From Collimonas pratensis (GTDB lineage Bacteria > Pseudomonadota > Gammaproteobacteria > Burkholderiales > Burkholderiaceae_D), in assembly GCF_001584185.1 (NCBI RefSeq), contig NZ_CP013234.1, positions 3,286,001 to 3,350,000 on the forward strand: DNA of 64,000 nt. The letters run 5' to 3'. The notes below the pieces were generated by a model, which saw only the letters and a list, made by a program, of their open reading frames with translations, was not told where the DNA came from and searched no databases. Below are positions 51,898 to 63,306 of the stretch, piece after piece. Position 1 is the stretch's first letter. Every line of letters begins with the position of its first letter. The position numbers were made by a program, and so were the translations under genes.

Positions 51898-53235
51898 TCA
51901 GGACGTCACTTTATCTGCAATCCGGCGCGCCATCGCTTGCGCCAGCTCTGCGCTCTTGGCTTCGACCATGACCCGGATCAGCGGCTCGGTGCCGGAAGCG
52001 CGGATCAGTACGCGGCCGTTATCGCCAAGCTCGCGTTCCACTGCCTCTTTCTCCGCCACCATGGCCGGGTTTTTCTGCCAGTCGAAACCTGCGCTCACTT
52101 TTACATTGATCAGGGTTTGCGGATACAGCGCGATATCGGCAGTCAATTCAGCCAGCGTTTGACCATCGCGCTTCAAGGCCGACAACACCTGCAGGGCCGA
52201 GACGATGCCGTCTCCGGTCGTATGCTTGTCGAGGCACAGCAGATGGCCGGAGCCCTCGCCGCCCAGGTTCCAGCCGCGTTCCTTCATCACTTCCAGCACA
52301 TAACGGTCGCCGACCTTGGCCCGGGCAAACTCCACGCCCATCTGGCGGAAAGCCACTTCCAGCGCCATGTTCGTCATCAGCGTGCCAACCGCGCCTTTTA
52401 CCGCGCCGGTCTTCATGCGGTCCTTGACCATCACGTACAGCAGCTCGTCACCGTTGTAGATGCGACCGCTAGCATCCACCATCAACAAGCGATCCGCATC
52501 GCCATCCAGCGCAATCCCAATATCCGCGCGGTTGGCGCGTACCGCCAGCGACAAGGCATCCGGCGCGGTAGCACCAAAACCGTCATTGATGTTGAAACCG
52601 TTCGGCTGGTTGCCGATGGCGATCACTTCCGCCCCCAGCTCATGGAATACGTGCGGCGCGATGTGATAAGCGGCGCCGTGGGCGCTGTCGACCACGATCG
52701 TCAGGCCGCGCAAGTCCAGCTCGTTAGGGAAGGTGCTTTTACAGAATTCGATATAGCGTCCGGCTGCATCGTCCAGTCGCCTGGCTTTGCCCAGCTTGTC
52801 GGAGGCGACGCAGTCCATCGGCAGTTCCAGCGCCGCTTCAATCGCGGTTTCGACCGCATCCGGCAGCTTGTTGCCTTGCGCGGAAAAGAACTTGATGCCG
52901 TTGTCTTCATACGGATTGTGCGAGGCCGAAATCACGACCCCGGCCGCCAGACGCAAGGCCCGGGTCAGGTAAGCGATGGCCGGTGTCGGCATCGGGCCGG
53001 CCAGCATGACATCTACGCCGGCAGCGGCAAAGCCGGCTTCCAGCGCCGCTTCCAGCATGTAGCCGGAAACCCGGGTGTCCTTGCCGATCAGGACGGTCGG
53101 CCTGCCGCCGCTTGCCTTTGCCTGCGCCAGCACCTTGCCGGCGGCATAGCCCAGCTTCATGACGAAATCGGGGGTGATCGGTGCTACGCCTACACGGCCG
53201 CGTACGCCGTCGGTGCCAAAATATTTTCTTGTCAT
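51898..53235 (-). CDS. glmM: Phosphoglucosamine mutase
   Basis: GlmM converts glucosamine-6-phosphate to glucosamine-1-phosphate for peptidoglycan and LPS synthesis. The 445-residue protein has the N-terminal [12 protein letters not shown], the phosphoserine loop [19 protein letters not shown] with S105, the metal-binding [15 protein letters not shown] near 245, and the sugar-binding GEGSGHLL near 330, ending with [15 protein letters not shown]. The spacing of 28 bases to folP upstream indicates co-transcription. Confidence 0.97.
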   Translation of the reverse strand: MTRKYFGTDGVRGRVGVAPITPDFVMKLGYAAGKVLAQAKASGGRPTVLIGKDTRVSGYMLEAALEAGFAAAGVDVMLAGPMPTPAIAYLTRALRLAAGVVISASHNPYEDNGIKFFSAQGNKLPDAVETAIEAALELPMDCVASDKLGKARRLDDAAGRYIEFCKSTFPNELDLRGLTIVVDSAHGAAYHIAPHVFHELGAEVIAIGNQPNGFNINDGFGATAPDALSLAVRANRADIGIALDGDADRLLMVDASGRIYNGDELLYVMVKDRMKTGAVKGAVGTLMTNMALEVAFRQMGVEFARAKVGDRYVLEVMKERGWNLGGEGSGHLLCLDKHTTGDGIVSALQVLSALKRDGQTLAELTADIALYPQTLINVKVSAGFDWQKNPAMVAEKEAVERELGDNGRVLIRASGTEPLIRVMVEAKSAELAQAMARRIADKVTS

Positions 53236-53263
53236 TTCAACCTTCAGTCAGTTTTCTCATAAA

Positions 53264-54124
53264 TCACAAACAGATTGCTTTTGATATTTGCGCGGCATGC
53301 CAGACCGTGAGCGCATCAACCGTCTCCGCCACATCGTGCACCCGCACGATCCTGGCGCCTTGGGCAACCGCCGCCAGGGCAGCTGCCAGGCTGCCGGCCA
53401 GACGCCGCTCAACCGGCTTGCCGGTGAGCTCGCCCAGCATCGACTTGCGCGAGATTCCGGCCAGCAGCGGCAGGTCCAGGCGGTGCTGAATTTCGCCTAT
53501 GCTTTGCAACAAAGCAACATTATGCGCCAAGGTCTTGCCAAAGCCAAAGCCTGGATCGATGCTGATGCGATTTCTTGCAACACCGGCCAGCTCCATGAGC
53601 GTAACGCGCTCGCTCAGAAAGGCGCTGACTTCCGCCACCACATCCTGATATTCGGGCCTGGACTGCATGGTTTGCGGATCCGCCTGCATGTGCATGATGC
53701 ATAGGCCGCAATCGCTGTCGCTCACCGCTTCCAGCGCGCCGGCGCCGCGAAAGCCGTTGATATCGTTGATCAGGTCGGCGCCGGCGGCAATCGCCTCGCG
53801 CATGACTGCCGGTTTGTAGGTATCGATGGAGAGCGGCTTGCCGCAGTCGCGCAAGGCGTAGATGGCCGGCATGACGCGGTCCAGTTCTTCTTGCAGCGAC
53901 AGCGCGGGACTGCCGGGGCGGCTCGATTCGCCGCCGATATCGATGATATCGACGCCATCGGCAATCATCTGTTCCGCATGCGACAAGGCAAATTCCAGCG
54001 CGTGGAATTTGCCGCCGTCGGAAAACGAATCGGGCGTGACGTTAAGGATGCCCATGACTAACGGCCGCGCCTCAGGCGTATTGACCGGCAACCGGTAGCG
54101 GCCGCATTGAAGATATTGTTGCAT
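53264..54124 (-). CDS. folP: Dihydropteroate synthase
   Basis: This 286-residue folate-pathway enzyme joins p-aminobenzoate to dihydropterin pyrophosphate and is the sulfonamide target. Both signatures are present: LVMGILNVTPDSFSDGG near residue 24 and GVDIIDIGGESSRPGS near 57. INDINGFRGAGAL and IDPGFGFGKTLAHN follow. The ATG at 54124 is chosen as it begins the family N-terminus; a longer frame has an unrelated extension. It sits between ftsH and glmM, the usual order. Confidence 0.95.
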   Translation of the reverse strand: MQQYLQCGRYRLPVNTPEARPLVMGILNVTPDSFSDGGKFHALEFALSHAEQMIADGVDIIDIGGESSRPGSPALSLQEELDRVMPAIYALRDCGKPLSIDTYKPAVMREAIAAGADLINDINGFRGAGALEAVSDSDCGLCIMHMQADPQTMQSRPEYQDVVAEVSAFLSERVTLMELAGVARNRISIDPGFGFGKTLAHNVALLQSIGEIQHRLDLPLLAGISRKSMLGELTGKPVERRLAGSLAAALAAVAQGARIVRVHDVAETVDALTVWHAAQISKAICL

Positions 54125-54310
54125 GGTGAATTGTAAGTTGGATCTTGATAACAGCCTACTTGCAGCGGGCTGGCTTGCCGCGACCGGCATCAGGCCACCC
54201 CATCCCGGCGCTCAAACAAAAAGGGCGAGGATCGCTCCTCACCCTTGTTGCTCACTTTGCTGACATATTGTGTATTCACAAGCTACGCCGGCCAGGCGCT
54301 GTCGGCAGGA

Positions 54311-56197
54311 TCAGGCCGGTGCAGTAGCGGTCGGCGTCACACCGCCGGACGAGTTGTCGCTAGGCGCCTTGCGCACCGAGCTGCCGGCTTTCGGCAAGCG
54401 CGGCTCCAGGCCTTCCATGATGTCGTTGATCTGGTCGGCGTCGATGGTTTCCCAGTCGAGCAAGGCTTTGGTCATGGCTTCGACCTTTTCCTTGTTCTCT
54501 TCCAGCAGGCGGCGCGACAACGCGTATTGCTGATCCAGGATACTGCGGATTTCCGCATCAACCTTTTGCTGGGTCGCTTCCGATACAGTCTTGGACGACA
54601 TGCGGCCAAAGTAAGCATCTTGCTCGGTATCTTCGTAGACCATGGTGCCCAGGCTTTCCGACATGCCGTAACGGGTCACCATCGCCCGCGCCAGCTTGGT
54701 GGCGCGCTCAAAGTCGTTGGAGGCGCCGGTCGACATCTGGTGCATGAAGATTTCTTCGGAAATACGGCCGCCAAACAGGATGGCGATTTCTTCCAGCATC
54801 TTGTCCTTATACATGTTGACGCGGTCATGTTCAGGCAGCTGCCAGGTCAGGCCGAGCGCAAAACCGCGCGGCATGATGGTGACCTTGTGCACCGGGTCAG
54901 CCTTAGGCAGCAGCTTGGCAACCACGGCATGGCCGGACTCGTGATATGCGGTATTGCGGCGCTCTTCTTCGCGCATGACAGCCGATTTGCGCTCAGGACC
55001 CATGACGATCTTGTCCTTGGCATCTTCGAAATCCTGCATCTCGACCAGGCGCTTGGCGCGGCGGGCGGCAAACAACGCCGCTTCGTTGACCAGGTTGGCG
55101 AGATCGGCGCCGGAGAAGCCAGGCGTACCACGTGCCAGGATATCGGCTTTGACATCAGTCGAAATCGGCACCTTGCGCATGTGCACATTCAAGATCTGCT
55201 CGCGGCCACGGATGTCCGGCAAGCCGACCACAACCTGGCGGTCGAAACGGCCTGGACGCAGCAAGGCTTTGTCCAGCACGTCGGAACGGTTGGTGGCAGC
55301 GATCACGATCACGCCGGAGTTGGCTTCAAAGCCATCCATCTCGACCAGCATCTGGTTCAAGGTCTGTTCGCGCTCGTCGTTACCGCCGCCCATGCCGGCG
55401 CCGCGATGACGGCCAACCGCATCGATTTCATCGATGAAGATAATGCAGGGAGCGTGCTTCTTGGCGTTTTCGAACATGTCGCGCACACGGGAAGCGCCGA
55501 CACCGACGAACATTTCAACGAAATCCGAACCGGAAATGGTGAAGAACGGCACTTTCGCTTCGCCGGCAATGGCGCGCGCCAGCAAGGTCTTACCGGTGCC
55601 TGGAGGACCAACCATCAGCACGCCGTGCGGAATGCGGCCACCCAGTTTCTGGAACTTGGTCGGATCGCGCAGGAAATCGACCAGCTCGGAAACTTCTTCC
55701 TTGGCTTCATCGCAACCGGCGACGTCGGCAAAGGTCACGGAATTACTGTTCTCATCCAGCATGCGAGCTTTCGACTTGCCGAACGAGAAAGCACCGCCCT
55801 TGCCGCCGCCCTGCATCTGGCGCATGAAGAAAATCCAGACGCCCAGCAACAGGATCATCGGGAACCAGGAGATGAAGATCTGCTGCAGGAACGATGGTTC
55901 TTCCGGCTGCTTGACTTCAAATTTGACGTTGTTGTTGACCAAGTCGCCGATCAGGCCGCGATCCAGCATGGTGATGGCGGTCTTCACTTTCTTGCCGTCC
56001 GAAGTACTGGCGACGATGCTGCTGCCCTCGATGGTCGCATCGGTGATGTGCCCGGCCCGGATTTCAGTAATCAGATCGGAATAGGCAATCGGCCCTGCAC
56101 CGCTGGCTAGTCCGCGCCCGTCGAACTGCTTGAATACGGTGAAAAGCACCAGGGCGATGACCACCCAAATGGCGGCTTTGGAAAACATGTTGTTCAC
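54311..56197 (-). CDS. ftsH: ATP-dependent zinc metalloprotease FtsH
   Basis: FtsH degrades membrane and regulatory proteins such as sigma-32 and LpxC. The 628-residue protein has two membrane helices (about 4-23 and 108-125), Walker A GPPGTGKT at 197-204, Walker [12 protein letters not shown] near 255, second-region-of-homology [11 protein letters not shown] near 313 and the zinc site HESGH at 419-423. The start is a GTG at 56197 with an AAGGAG site. rlmE lies upstream on the same strand. Confidence 0.96.
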   Translation of the reverse strand: MNNMFSKAAIWVVIALVLFTVFKQFDGRGLASGAGPIAYSDLITEIRAGHITDATIEGSSIVASTSDGKKVKTAITMLDRGLIGDLVNNNVKFEVKQPEEPSFLQQIFISWFPMILLLGVWIFFMRQMQGGGKGGAFSFGKSKARMLDENSNSVTFADVAGCDEAKEEVSELVDFLRDPTKFQKLGGRIPHGVLMVGPPGTGKTLLARAIAGEAKVPFFTISGSDFVEMFVGVGASRVRDMFENAKKHAPCIIFIDEIDAVGRHRGAGMGGGNDEREQTLNQMLVEMDGFEANSGVIVIAATNRSDVLDKALLRPGRFDRQVVVGLPDIRGREQILNVHMRKVPISTDVKADILARGTPGFSGADLANLVNEAALFAARRAKRLVEMQDFEDAKDKIVMGPERKSAVMREEERRNTAYHESGHAVVAKLLPKADPVHKVTIMPRGFALGLTWQLPEHDRVNMYKDKMLEEIAILFGGRISEEIFMHQMSTGASNDFERATKLARAMVTRYGMSESLGTMVYEDTEQDAYFGRMSSKTVSEATQQKVDAEIRSILDQQYALSRRLLEENKEKVEAMTKALLDWETIDADQINDIMEGLEPRLPKAGSSVRKAPSDNSSGGVTPTATAPA

Positions 56198-56437
56198 TAG
56201 AACTCCTTGGACGCGCTGCGCGCCTGACATAGGTACAGCATCGAGATATTCCTTTGATTTTACTCGGAATAGGTACAGCTTGCTAGGAGGCTGGCCTGAG
56301 TTAGGGGGCCATGGCTGAAAAAATAGCTAAACAAATATTTTTTCGGCCGCTTGCACCGGATTCCGGGCTGCCCCCTGCCGCAAGATATGCGGCCGCCCCT
56401 AGGGAAATTCAAGGAAAAAATGCTGCTTAACGCGGAT

Positions 56438-57082
56438 TTAATGTGGATTTTTCAATATCTTTCCAAGGAGGAATATTTCCGAAGACTTGTCACGGCTGGC
56501 CTTGGGTTTCCTCGACGCCACGGTTTTGAACTCCTGGCGGAATTTCATCAGCACTTCGTTGTAGCCGGTGCCGTTGAAGCACTTGGCCAGCAAGGCGCCG
56601 GTCGGCTTCATGTGCATCTGTGCAAATTCTATTGCCAAATCGATAATTTCCTCAACCCGGGCCGCGTCTGAGATCGCGATGCCGGACAAATTGGGCGCCA
56701 TGTCGGACAGCACCAGATCCACCTTGCGCCCCTCCAGCAAGCGCTCCAGCTTGCGCAGGCTGTCGGCCTCGCGGAAGTCGCCCTGGATGAAATGGACGTC
56801 GGCGATAGGGTCCATCGGCAGGATGTCGAGGCCGATGATCATGCCGTGAATGCCGCCGCCGTCCTGGCCGGCCAGCTTGTTGCGGGCATACTGCGACCAG
56901 CTGCCAGGCGTGGACCCAAGGTCGACAATGATCTGGCCAGGCTTGATAAGCTTGTCCAGTTCGTCGATCTCTTTCAGCTTGTAAGCAGCCCGCGCACGGT
57001 AGCCTTCTTTCTGCGCCAGCTTCACATAAGGGTCGTTAATGTGGTCGTGCAGCCAGTTTTTGTTTAATTTCTTCTTTGCCAT
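56438..57082 (-). CDS. rlmE: 23S rRNA 2'-O-methyltransferase RlmE (FtsJ)
   Basis: The 214-residue enzyme methylates U2552 in the 23S rRNA A-loop. It has the family's N-terminal [34 protein letters not shown], the SAM motif [16 protein letters not shown] near residue 50, and the K-D-K-E catalytic tetrad: lysine in the YKLKEID segment, then DMAPNLSG near 130, [10 protein letters not shown] near 171 and a C-terminal [12 protein letters not shown]. It is divergent from yhbY with only 31 bases between start codons. Confidence 0.95.
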   Translation of the reverse strand: MAKKKLNKNWLHDHINDPYVKLAQKEGYRARAAYKLKEIDELDKLIKPGQIIVDLGSTPGSWSQYARNKLAGQDGGGIHGMIIGLDILPMDPIADVHFIQGDFREADSLRKLERLLEGRKVDLVLSDMAPNLSGIAISDAARVEEIIDLAIEFAQMHMKPTGALLAKCFNGTGYNEVLMKFRQEFKTVASRKPKASRDKSSEIFLLGKILKNPH

Positions 57083-57113
57083 TCGCGTAGAATACCGTTT
57101 TTAAGGAATTTTT

Positions 57114-57584
57114 ATGTTGAAACTTACATCTGCCGAGCGTAGCGAGCTCCGTTCCCAGGCCCACGGTCTGGATCCTGTGGTCCTAATCAGCGAAGATGGC
57201 TTGAAGCCAACGCTGATGAAAGAGATCGATTTAAGCCTGAATGCGCATGGCCTGATTAAAGTGCGTGTATTCGGTGATGATCGCGAGGCACGGATCGCCA
57301 TCTACGAAACTATTTGTGAAAAGCTTGGGGCGGCGCCGGTGCAACACATCGGCAAGCTGCTGGTCTTGTACCGCCCGCAAAAAGACGCTGCCAAGGAACG
57401 CAGCGAAACCCGTGGCCGCGGCATGCGCGAAGTCACCATCGTCAAGCCTAGCCCAAGCGGCACCAAGCGTCCGTCGGTGACCAAGGTCATGGTCAAAGGC
57501 AATGAGCGCGTAACCCAGGGCGGCAACATCAAGCGCGCCAAACCGCGCCAGAAGAGCAGCAAGAAGTCGGCATTGGGCCGTTAA
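57114..57584 (+). CDS. yhbY: YhbY-family CRM-domain RNA-binding protein
   Basis: The first 95 residues are a CRM domain: LTSAERSELRSQAHGLDPVV, the GLIKVRVFGDDREAR segment and VQHIGKLLVLYRP. YhbY binds pre-50S ribosomal particles. Here a lysine/arginine-rich C-terminal extension of about 60 residues follows, making it 156 residues long against about 97 in E. coli. It shares a very short divergent promoter region with rlmE, another ribosome-assembly gene. Confidence 0.92.
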   Translation: MLKLTSAERSELRSQAHGLDPVVLISEDGLKPTLMKEIDLSLNAHGLIKVRVFGDDREARIAIYETICEKLGAAPVQHIGKLLVLYRPQKDAAKERSETRGRGMREVTIVKPSPSGTKRPSVTKVMVKGNERVTQGGNIKRAKPRQKSSKKSALGR

Positions 57585-57700
57585 TGCTGATGGCCGGCCG
57601 CTTCGGCAGCCATCGCATTTCGATACCGAGGGTGCCGTATTCCGGTACGGCGGCGCAAGCAATCTGCTAGCGCCCTCCCCAGCCCTGCTAGGCCTTGCCT

Positions 57701-58162
57701 TTAGCGCAGGTTGCGCAACTTCAAGATCAATCCGACCCCAAGCAAGCCCTGGATCAGGTAAATCCCCATGGAAGCCCCATGCAGGATGCCGAACTGCGTC
57801 CTGGCGCTGTCACTCATGACGCCGCCGGCCAGGGCCGCTGCTTCGCGCAGGCTGGCCATGAAAGGCTGCAGGCAGAAATAACCGGCCACGGTGCAAGCCA
57901 GCATCAGCAAAGCAAAACGCAGTAAGGTCTTGCGCAGCGGTGCCGAATCGTCATGGGTGCGATAGCTGAACAGCAGCGTCAGCAAGATGCCGCAAGCCAC
58001 CGTCAGCCAGGCTTCGATGCGAAACAGGTTGCCGGCGATGGTGCCGGCCAGCACGCGGTCCGGCAAGGTGGCGAACAAGACCGGCGCCACCAGGCCGCCT
58101 ATCGTCCACAAACTACCGACCCACAAGGTCGCGACTAACAATCTGCACCGCACTACAAACAT
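57701..58162 (-). CDS. DUF4149 membrane protein
   Basis: This 153-residue protein has four hydrophobic segments (near 8-28, 43-62, 75-95 and 130-148) with GSLWTIGGLVAPVLFATLPDR and FGILHGASMGIYLIQG, the pattern of the DUF4149 (TMEM205-like) family. Its function is not known. It is commonly found between yhbY and greA in betaproteobacteria, as here. It begins 65 bases after greA on the same strand. Confidence 0.85.
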   Translation of the reverse strand: MFVVRCRLLVATLWVGSLWTIGGLVAPVLFATLPDRVLAGTIAGNLFRIEAWLTVACGILLTLLFSYRTHDDSAPLRKTLLRFALLMLACTVAGYFCLQPFMASLREAAALAGGVMSDSARTQFGILHGASMGIYLIQGLLGVGLILKLRNLR

Positions 58163-58227
58163 CGCTGCTCCTGGATTTTCTGATCGAATGCTGCATCGGC
58201 GCCAGCGGGCGCCATCATGGCGACGCT

Positions 58228-58704
58228 TTAGACGTAGCGGACTTCCAGGATTTCATACTCGCGGATGCCGGACGGCGCTTGCACACCGACCACGTCGCCC
58301 GCCGTCTTGCCGATCAGCGCGCGGGCGATCGGCGAAGTCACGGAAACCTTGGACAGCTTGATGTCGGCTTCATCGGTGCCGACGATTTGATAGGTGACCT
58401 TGTCGCCCGACTCCAGATCTTCCAGATCGACCGTGGAAGCAAACACCACGCGGCCGTCCGCATCCAGGGTTGATGGATCGATAACCTGCGCGGCGCCCAG
58501 CTTTCCTTCGAGGTCGGCAATCCGGCCTTCGACAAAGCCTTGACGCTCTTTCGCCGCATCGTAATCCGCGTTTTCCGACAGATCGCCATGCGCGCGCGCT
58601 TCTGCGATGGCCTTGATGACGGCTTGACGCTCTTTGGTTTTCAGATGATGCAACTCATCTTTCAACAATTGCGCGCCATGCTTGGTAAGAGGTACTGAGC
58701 TCAT
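58228..58704 (-). CDS. greA: Transcription elongation factor GreA
   Basis: GreA rescues backtracked RNA polymerase by stimulating transcript cleavage. The 158-residue protein has the N-terminal coiled coil (GAQLLKDELHHLKTKERQAV and ARAHGDLSENADYDAAKERQ, which contains the acidic tip) and a C-terminal domain ending in PSGIREYEILEVRYV. The ATG at 58704 gives the same length as E. coli GreA; a TTG six codons upstream is the alternative. It lies downstream of carB. Confidence 0.96.
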   Translation of the reverse strand: MSSVPLTKHGAQLLKDELHHLKTKERQAVIKAIAEARAHGDLSENADYDAAKERQGFVEGRIADLEGKLGAAQVIDPSTLDADGRVVFASTVDLEDLESGDKVTYQIVGTDEADIKLSKVSVTSPIARALIGKTAGDVVGVQAPSGIREYEILEVRYV

Positions 58705-58738
58705 AGGGATGGAATTCAACAAATATTAAATAAGGTTT

Positions 58739-58757
58739 GTGACGCGAGGTGCGTCAC
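58739..58757. other. Small hairpin in the greA leader
   Basis: GTGACGC and GCGTCAC form a 7-bp stem with a 5-base loop, about 35 bases before the greA start. A second inverted repeat, CGGAGGTCA (58776-58784) with TGACCTCC G (58813-58821), lies further upstream. They may affect greA expression; no known regulatory RNA is recognised. Confidence 0.4.
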
Positions 58758-58880
58758 GCACACGATAAAAGGTCACGGAGGTCAAAAACGCACCGGAAAA
58801 AAGATGCGCTGATGACCTCCGCAGGAACTTCTGTAGCTAAATTGTAGGTTTCGACTACTTCCAGACAGCCCGGAAGCGAT

Positions 58881-58906
58881 TCAGGATGTGCCTAGGCACA
58901 TCCTGA
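58881..58906. terminator. 26-base perfect palindrome after carB
   Basis: TCAGGATGTGCC is followed by its exact inverted complement around a central TA, giving a 26-base palindrome 7 bases past the carB stop. No T tract follows, so it may slow or protect the transcript rather than end it, or it may be a protein-binding site. Confidence 0.45.
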
Positions 58907-58913
58907 TCTGGCC

Positions 58914-61900
58914 TTAGTGTAAGGTTTTATGCAGCCCTTGTAAATCATAGACATGCAACTCGTCCAGATGACGCATGCCCTCGACTGCTGCCTCTGCACC
59001 GGCGATGGTGGTGTAGGTGGTGGCATGAGCCGCCAGCGCCGAAGTGCGGATCGCCCGCGAGTCGACAATTGCGCTGCGCTTTTCTTCGACCGTGTTGATC
59101 ACCAATGAAATTTCATTGTTCTTGATCATGTCGACCACATGCGGACGCCCTTCGACCACCTTGTTGACGGTTTCCACAGGGATCCCGGCAGCACTGATGG
59201 CGGCCGCCGTACCCTTGGTCGCCACCACGGTGAAACCGATCGCGACCAGGTCCTTGGCGACTTGCACCGCGCGCGGCTTGTCGCTGCCCTTGACGCTGAG
59301 GAACACCTTGCCCGACTTCGGCAACTTGATGCCGGCGCCCAGCTGCGACTTGACGAACGCCTCGCCGAAGGTCTTGCCGACACCCATCACTTCGCCGGTG
59401 GATTTCATTTCCGGTCCGAGAATGGTATCGACGCCAGGGAATTTGACGAACGGGAATACCGCTTCCTTGACGCTGAAGTACTTTGGCACCACTTCATTCT
59501 TGATACCCTGGCTGTCGAGCGACTGGCCGACCATGCAGCGCGCTGCGATCTTTGCCAGTTGGAGGCCGGTTGCCTTGGAAACGAACGGCACGGTACGCGA
59601 AGCGCGCGGATTAACTTCCAGTACGAACACCACATCCTGGCCATCGATCTGCTGAATCGCAAACTGCACGTTCATCAAACCGACCACATTCAAGCCCTTG
59701 GCCATCAGCGAGGTCTGGCGCTTGATCTCTTCAATAGTTGCCTGCGACAGCGAGTAAGGCGGCAGCGAACAGGCTGAGTCGCCGGAGTGCACGCCAGCCT
59801 GCTCGATATGTTCCATGACGCCGCCGATGAAGGTGCGCTCGCCATCGGACAGACAGTCGACATCGACTTCGATGGCGTCGTTCAGGAAGCGGTCCAGCAG
59901 CACCGGCGAATCGTGCGACACCTTGACCGCTTCGCGCATGTAGCGCTCGAGGTCGCGCTGCTCGTGGACGATCTCCATCGCCCGGCCGCCCAGCACGTAG
60001 GATGGACGCACCACCAGCGGATAGCCGATTTCCTGCGCCAGGCGCAAGGCATCTTCTTCGGTGCGCGCGGTGCGGTTAGGCGGCTGGCGCAGGTTCAGGT
60101 CGTGCAGCAGTTTCTGGAAACGCTCGCGGTCTTCGGCAGCGTCGATCATGTCCGGCGAAGTACCGACGATAGGCACGCCGTTGGCTTCGAGGTCCAGCGC
60201 CAGCTTCAAAGGCGTCTGGCCGCCGTACTGCACGATCACGCCATACGGCTTTTCCTTGTCGACGATTTCCAGCACGTCTTCCAGCGTCACCGGCTCGAAA
60301 TACAGGCGGTCCGAGGTATCGTAGTCGGTCGATACGGTTTCCGGATTACAGTTGACCATGATGGTCTCGTAGCCGTCTTCGCGCATCGCCAGCGCTGCGT
60401 GGACGCAGCAGTAATCGAATTCGATGCCCTGGCCGATACGGTTAGGACCGCCGCCCAGCACCATGATCTTCTTTTTATTGGTCGGATTCGATTCGCACTC
60501 TTCCTCGTAGGTCGAGTACATGTAGGCGGTGTTGGTCGAGAATTCGCCGGCGCAGGTATCGACCCGCTTGTAGACCGGACGGATGTTCAAGGCCAGGCGC
60601 TTCTTGCGCACGTCGGTATCGGTAGTCTTCAGCAGCTTAGCCAGACGGCGGTCGCCAAAGCCCTTTTGCTTCAGGCGGAACAGCGTATCGCGGTCCAGCG
60701 CTTCCAGCGTCTGGCTGTTTTCCAGCCACAGTTCGATATCGACGATTTCCTTGATCTGCGACAGGAACCACGGATCGATATGGGTCAGCTGATGCACTTC
60801 TTCCAGCGTGAAGCCCTGGGCGAACGCATCGCCCACATACCAGATGCGGTCCGGGCCCGGCTCGCCGAGCTCTTCTTCGATGACTTCACGGTCCTGGGTC
60901 TTTTCGTTCATGCCGTCGACGCCGACTTCGAGGCCGCGCAAGGCTTTCTGGAACGATTCCTGGAAGGTGCGGCCGATCGCCATCACTTCGCCCACCGATT
61001 TCATCTGGGTAGTCAGGTGGTTATCGGCGGTCGGGAATTTTTCAAACGCAAAACGCGGGATCTTGGTGACCACGTAATCGATCGAAGGCTCGAACGATGC
61101 CGGCGTGGCGCCGCCGGTGATTTCGTTGCGCAATTCGTCCAGCGTGAAGCCGACCGCCAGCTTGGCCGCGATCTTGGCGATCGGGAAGCCGGTTGCCTTC
61201 GAGGCCAGCGCCGAAGAGCGCGAGACGCGCGGATTCATTTCGATGACGATCATGCGGCCGTCGGCCGGGTTGACCGAGAACTGCACGTTGGAACCGCCGG
61301 TGTCGACGCCGATTTCACGCAGTACCGCCAGCGAGGCGTTACGCATGATCTGGTATTCCTTGTCGGTCAGCGTTTGCGCCGGCGCTACCGTGATCGAGTC
61401 GCCGGTATGCACGCCCATCGGATCCAGGTTTTCGATCGAGCAGACGATGATGCAGTTGTCCGCCTTGTCGCGCACCACTTCCATCTCGTACTCTTTCCAG
61501 CCGATCAGCGATTCTTCGATCAGCAGTTCCTTGGTCGGCGAGGCTTCCAGGCCGCGCTTGCAGATGGTTTCGAATTCTTCCGCGTTGTAGGCGATGCCGC
61601 CGCCGGTGCCGCCCATGGTGAACGAAGGACGGATAATGACCGGGAAGCCCAGTTCCTTCTGCACGCCCCACGATTCGTCCATGGTGTGGGCGACGCCGGA
61701 ACGGGCCGAACCGAGGCCGATCTTGGTCATCGCCGCCTTGAACTTGGAACGGTCTTCCGCCTTGTCGATGGCTTCCGGCGAGGCGCCGATCAGCTCGACC
61801 TTGTACTTTTCCAGGATACCGTGGCGATGCAGGTCGAGCGCGCAGTTCAGCGCAGTCTGGCCGCCCATGGTCGGCAGGATCGCGTCCGGCTTTTCCTTGG

Positions 61901-62135
61901 CGATGATGCGTTCCACCGCCTGCCAGGTGATAGGCTCGATGTAGGTGACGTCCGCCATTTCCGGGTCGGTCATGATGGTCGCGGGGTTGCTGTTGACCAG
62001 GATGACTTTGTAACCCTCTTCGCGCAGCGCCTTGCAGGCCTGTGCGCCGGAGTAGTCGAATTCGCAGGCCTGGCCGATGATGATCGGGCCGGCGCCGATG
62101 ATCAGAATACTTTTTAAATCACTACGCTTAGGCAT
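58914..62135 (-). CDS. carB: Carbamoyl-phosphate synthase large subunit
   Basis: CarB makes carbamoyl phosphate for arginine and pyrimidines. The 1073-residue protein shows the duplicated ATP-grasp halves: [20 protein letters not shown] at residue 11 and its second-half copy [18 protein letters not shown] near 562, each with ATP-binding segments such as [14 protein letters not shown] and [15 protein letters not shown]-terminal MGS-like regulatory domain begins near 940. The start overlaps the carA stop by 8 bases. Confidence 0.97.
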   Translation of the reverse strand: MPKRSDLKSILIIGAGPIIIGQACEFDYSGAQACKALREEGYKVILVNSNPATIMTDPEMADVTYIEPITWQAVERIIAKEKPDAILPTMGGQTALNCALDLHRHGILEKYKVELIGASPEAIDKAEDRSKFKAAMTKIGLGSARSGVAHTMDESWGVQKELGFPVIIRPSFTMGGTGGGIAYNAEEFETICKRGLEASPTKELLIEESLIGWKEYEMEVVRDKADNCIIVCSIENLDPMGVHTGDSITVAPAQTLTDKEYQIMRNASLAVLREIGVDTGGSNVQFSVNPADGRMIVIEMNPRVSRSSALASKATGFPIAKIAAKLAVGFTLDELRNEITGGATPASFEPSIDYVVTKIPRFAFEKFPTADNHLTTQMKSVGEVMAIGRTFQESFQKALRGLEVGVDGMNEKTQDREVIEEELGEPGPDRIWYVGDAFAQGFTLEEVHQLTHIDPWFLSQIKEIVDIELWLENSQTLEALDRDTLFRLKQKGFGDRRLAKLLKTTDTDVRKKRLALNIRPVYKRVDTCAGEFSTNTAYMYSTYEEECESNPTNKKKIMVLGGGPNRIGQGIEFDYCCVHAALAMREDGYETIMVNCNPETVSTDYDTSDRLYFEPVTLEDVLEIVDKEKPYGVIVQYGGQTPLKLALDLEANGVPIVGTSPDMIDAAEDRERFQKLLHDLNLRQPPNRTARTEEDALRLAQEIGYPLVVRPSYVLGGRAMEIVHEQRDLERYMREAVKVSHDSPVLLDRFLNDAIEVDVDCLSDGERTFIGGVMEHIEQAGVHSGDSACSLPPYSLSQATIEEIKRQTSLMAKGLNVVGLMNVQFAIQQIDGQDVVFVLEVNPRASRTVPFVSKATGLQLAKIAARCMVGQSLDSQGIKNEVVPKYFSVKEAVFPFVKFPGVDTILGPEMKSTGEVMGVGKTFGEAFVKSQLGAGIKLPKSGKVFLSVKGSDKPRAVQVAKDLVAIGFTVVATKGTAAAISAAGIPVETVNKVVEGRPHVVDMIKNNEISLVINTVEEKRSAIVDSRAIRTSALAAHATTYTTIAGAEAAVEGMRHLDELHVYDLQGLHKTLH

Positions 62136-63306
62136 TTTTATTTTTCTCCAACATCGTTTGATTCATCAATTGAATGAAACGATCGAACAAGGGGGCGATG
62201 TCATGCGGGCCGGGCGACGCTTCCGGGTGGCCCTGGAAGCAGAACGCTGGCTTGTCGGTGCGGGCGAAGCCTTGCAGCGAACCGTCGAACAAGGAAACGT
62301 GGGTCACGCGGCAGTTCGCCGGCAGGGTCGCGCCATCGACGGCGAAGCCGTGATTTTGCGAGGTGATCAGCACTTGCTTGCTGTCCAGGTCCTGCACCGG
62401 ATGATTGGCGCCGTGGTGGCCGAACTTCATCTTCAGCGTCTTGGCGCCGGAAGCCAGCGCCATGATCTGGTGGCCGAGGCAGATACCGAAAGTCGGCACG
62501 CCGCGCTCGATCAGTTCCTTGGTGGCGGCAATCGCGTAATCGCACGGCTCCGGATCGCCGGGGCCGTTGGACAGGAAAATGCCGTCCGGATTGAGCGCCA
62601 GCGCATCGGCAGCGGAAGCCTGGGCCGGCAGCACGGTGATCTTGCAGCCGCGTTGCGCCAGCATGCGCAGGATGTTGAACTTGACGCCATAGTCGAACGC
62701 CACTACGTGATACTTAGGCGTGATCTGCTGGTCGTAACCGCGGCCGAGACGCCATTCGGTCTCGCTCCAGCTGTAGGCCTTGGTGGTCGACACGACCTTG
62801 GCCAGGTCCATGCCGGCCAGGCCTGGGAAGCCGCGCGCCAGTTCCAGCGCCTTGGCGGTTGCCGCCGCAATATCCGACTCGCCGGCGACGATGGCGCCGC
62901 CCTGCGCACCTTTTTCGCGCAGGATGCGGGTCAGCTTGCGGGTATCGATACCGGCAATGGCGACGATGTTCGATTCCTGCAGATAGGCATCGAGAGTCTG
63001 GGTGGAGCGGAAATTCGATACCAGGCGCGGCAGATCGCGGATGATCAGGCCGGCAGCGTGGATCTGGGAGGATTCGACATCCTCTTTATTGACGCCGGTA
63101 TTGCCGATATGCGGATAAGTGAGAGTGACGATCTGGCGGCTGTAGCTTGGATCGGTGAGGATTTCCTGGTAGCCGGTCATGGCGGTGTTGAATACGACTT
63201 CACCTGTCGTATGACCAACGGCGCCAATGGAAATACCTTGGAAAATCGTCCCATCTGCTAGCGCGAGGATGGCCGGTACGGTGAGGCCAGAAAAAAATGG
63301 CTGCAA
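62128..63306 (-). CDS. carA: Carbamoyl-phosphate synthase small subunit
   Basis: CarA is the glutaminase subunit that feeds ammonia to CarB. It has the N-terminal [19 protein letters not shown], then [20 protein letters not shown], and the class I amidotransferase triad with the nucleophile in [15 protein letters not shown] and histidine in [17 protein letters not shown] at 63306, seven bases after an AGGAG site, is the best-supported start and gives 392 residues; ATG or GTG codons further upstream lack such a site. Confidence 0.95.
   Translation of the reverse strand: MQPFFSGLTVPAILALADGTIFQGISIGAVGHTTGEVVFNTAMTGYQEILTDPSYSRQIVTLTYPHIGNTGVNKEDVESSQIHAAGLIIRDLPRLVSNFRSTQTLDAYLQESNIVAIAGIDTRKLTRILREKGAQGGAIVAGESDIAAATAKALELARGFPGLAGMDLAKVVSTTKAYSWSETEWRLGRGYDQQITPKYHVVAFDYGVKFNILRMLAQRGCKITVLPAQASAADALALNPDGIFLSNGPGDPEPCDYAIAATKELIERGVPTFGICLGHQIMALASGAKTLKMKFGHHGANHPVQDLDSKQVLITSQNHGFAVDGATLPANCRVTHVSLFDGSLQGFARTDKPAFCFQGHPEASPGPHDIAPLFDRFIQLMNQTMLEKNKNA

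Noticed and set aside
54245..56110. Long plus-strand open frame across ftsH
   Set aside because: It mirrors ftsH, which has all AAA+ and zinc-protease motifs, so it is a shadow.
59787..62117. Very long open frame on the plus strand inside carB
   Set aside because: It is antisense to carB along its whole length, arises from GC-rich codon bias, and its product resembles no protein; carB has every expected motif.
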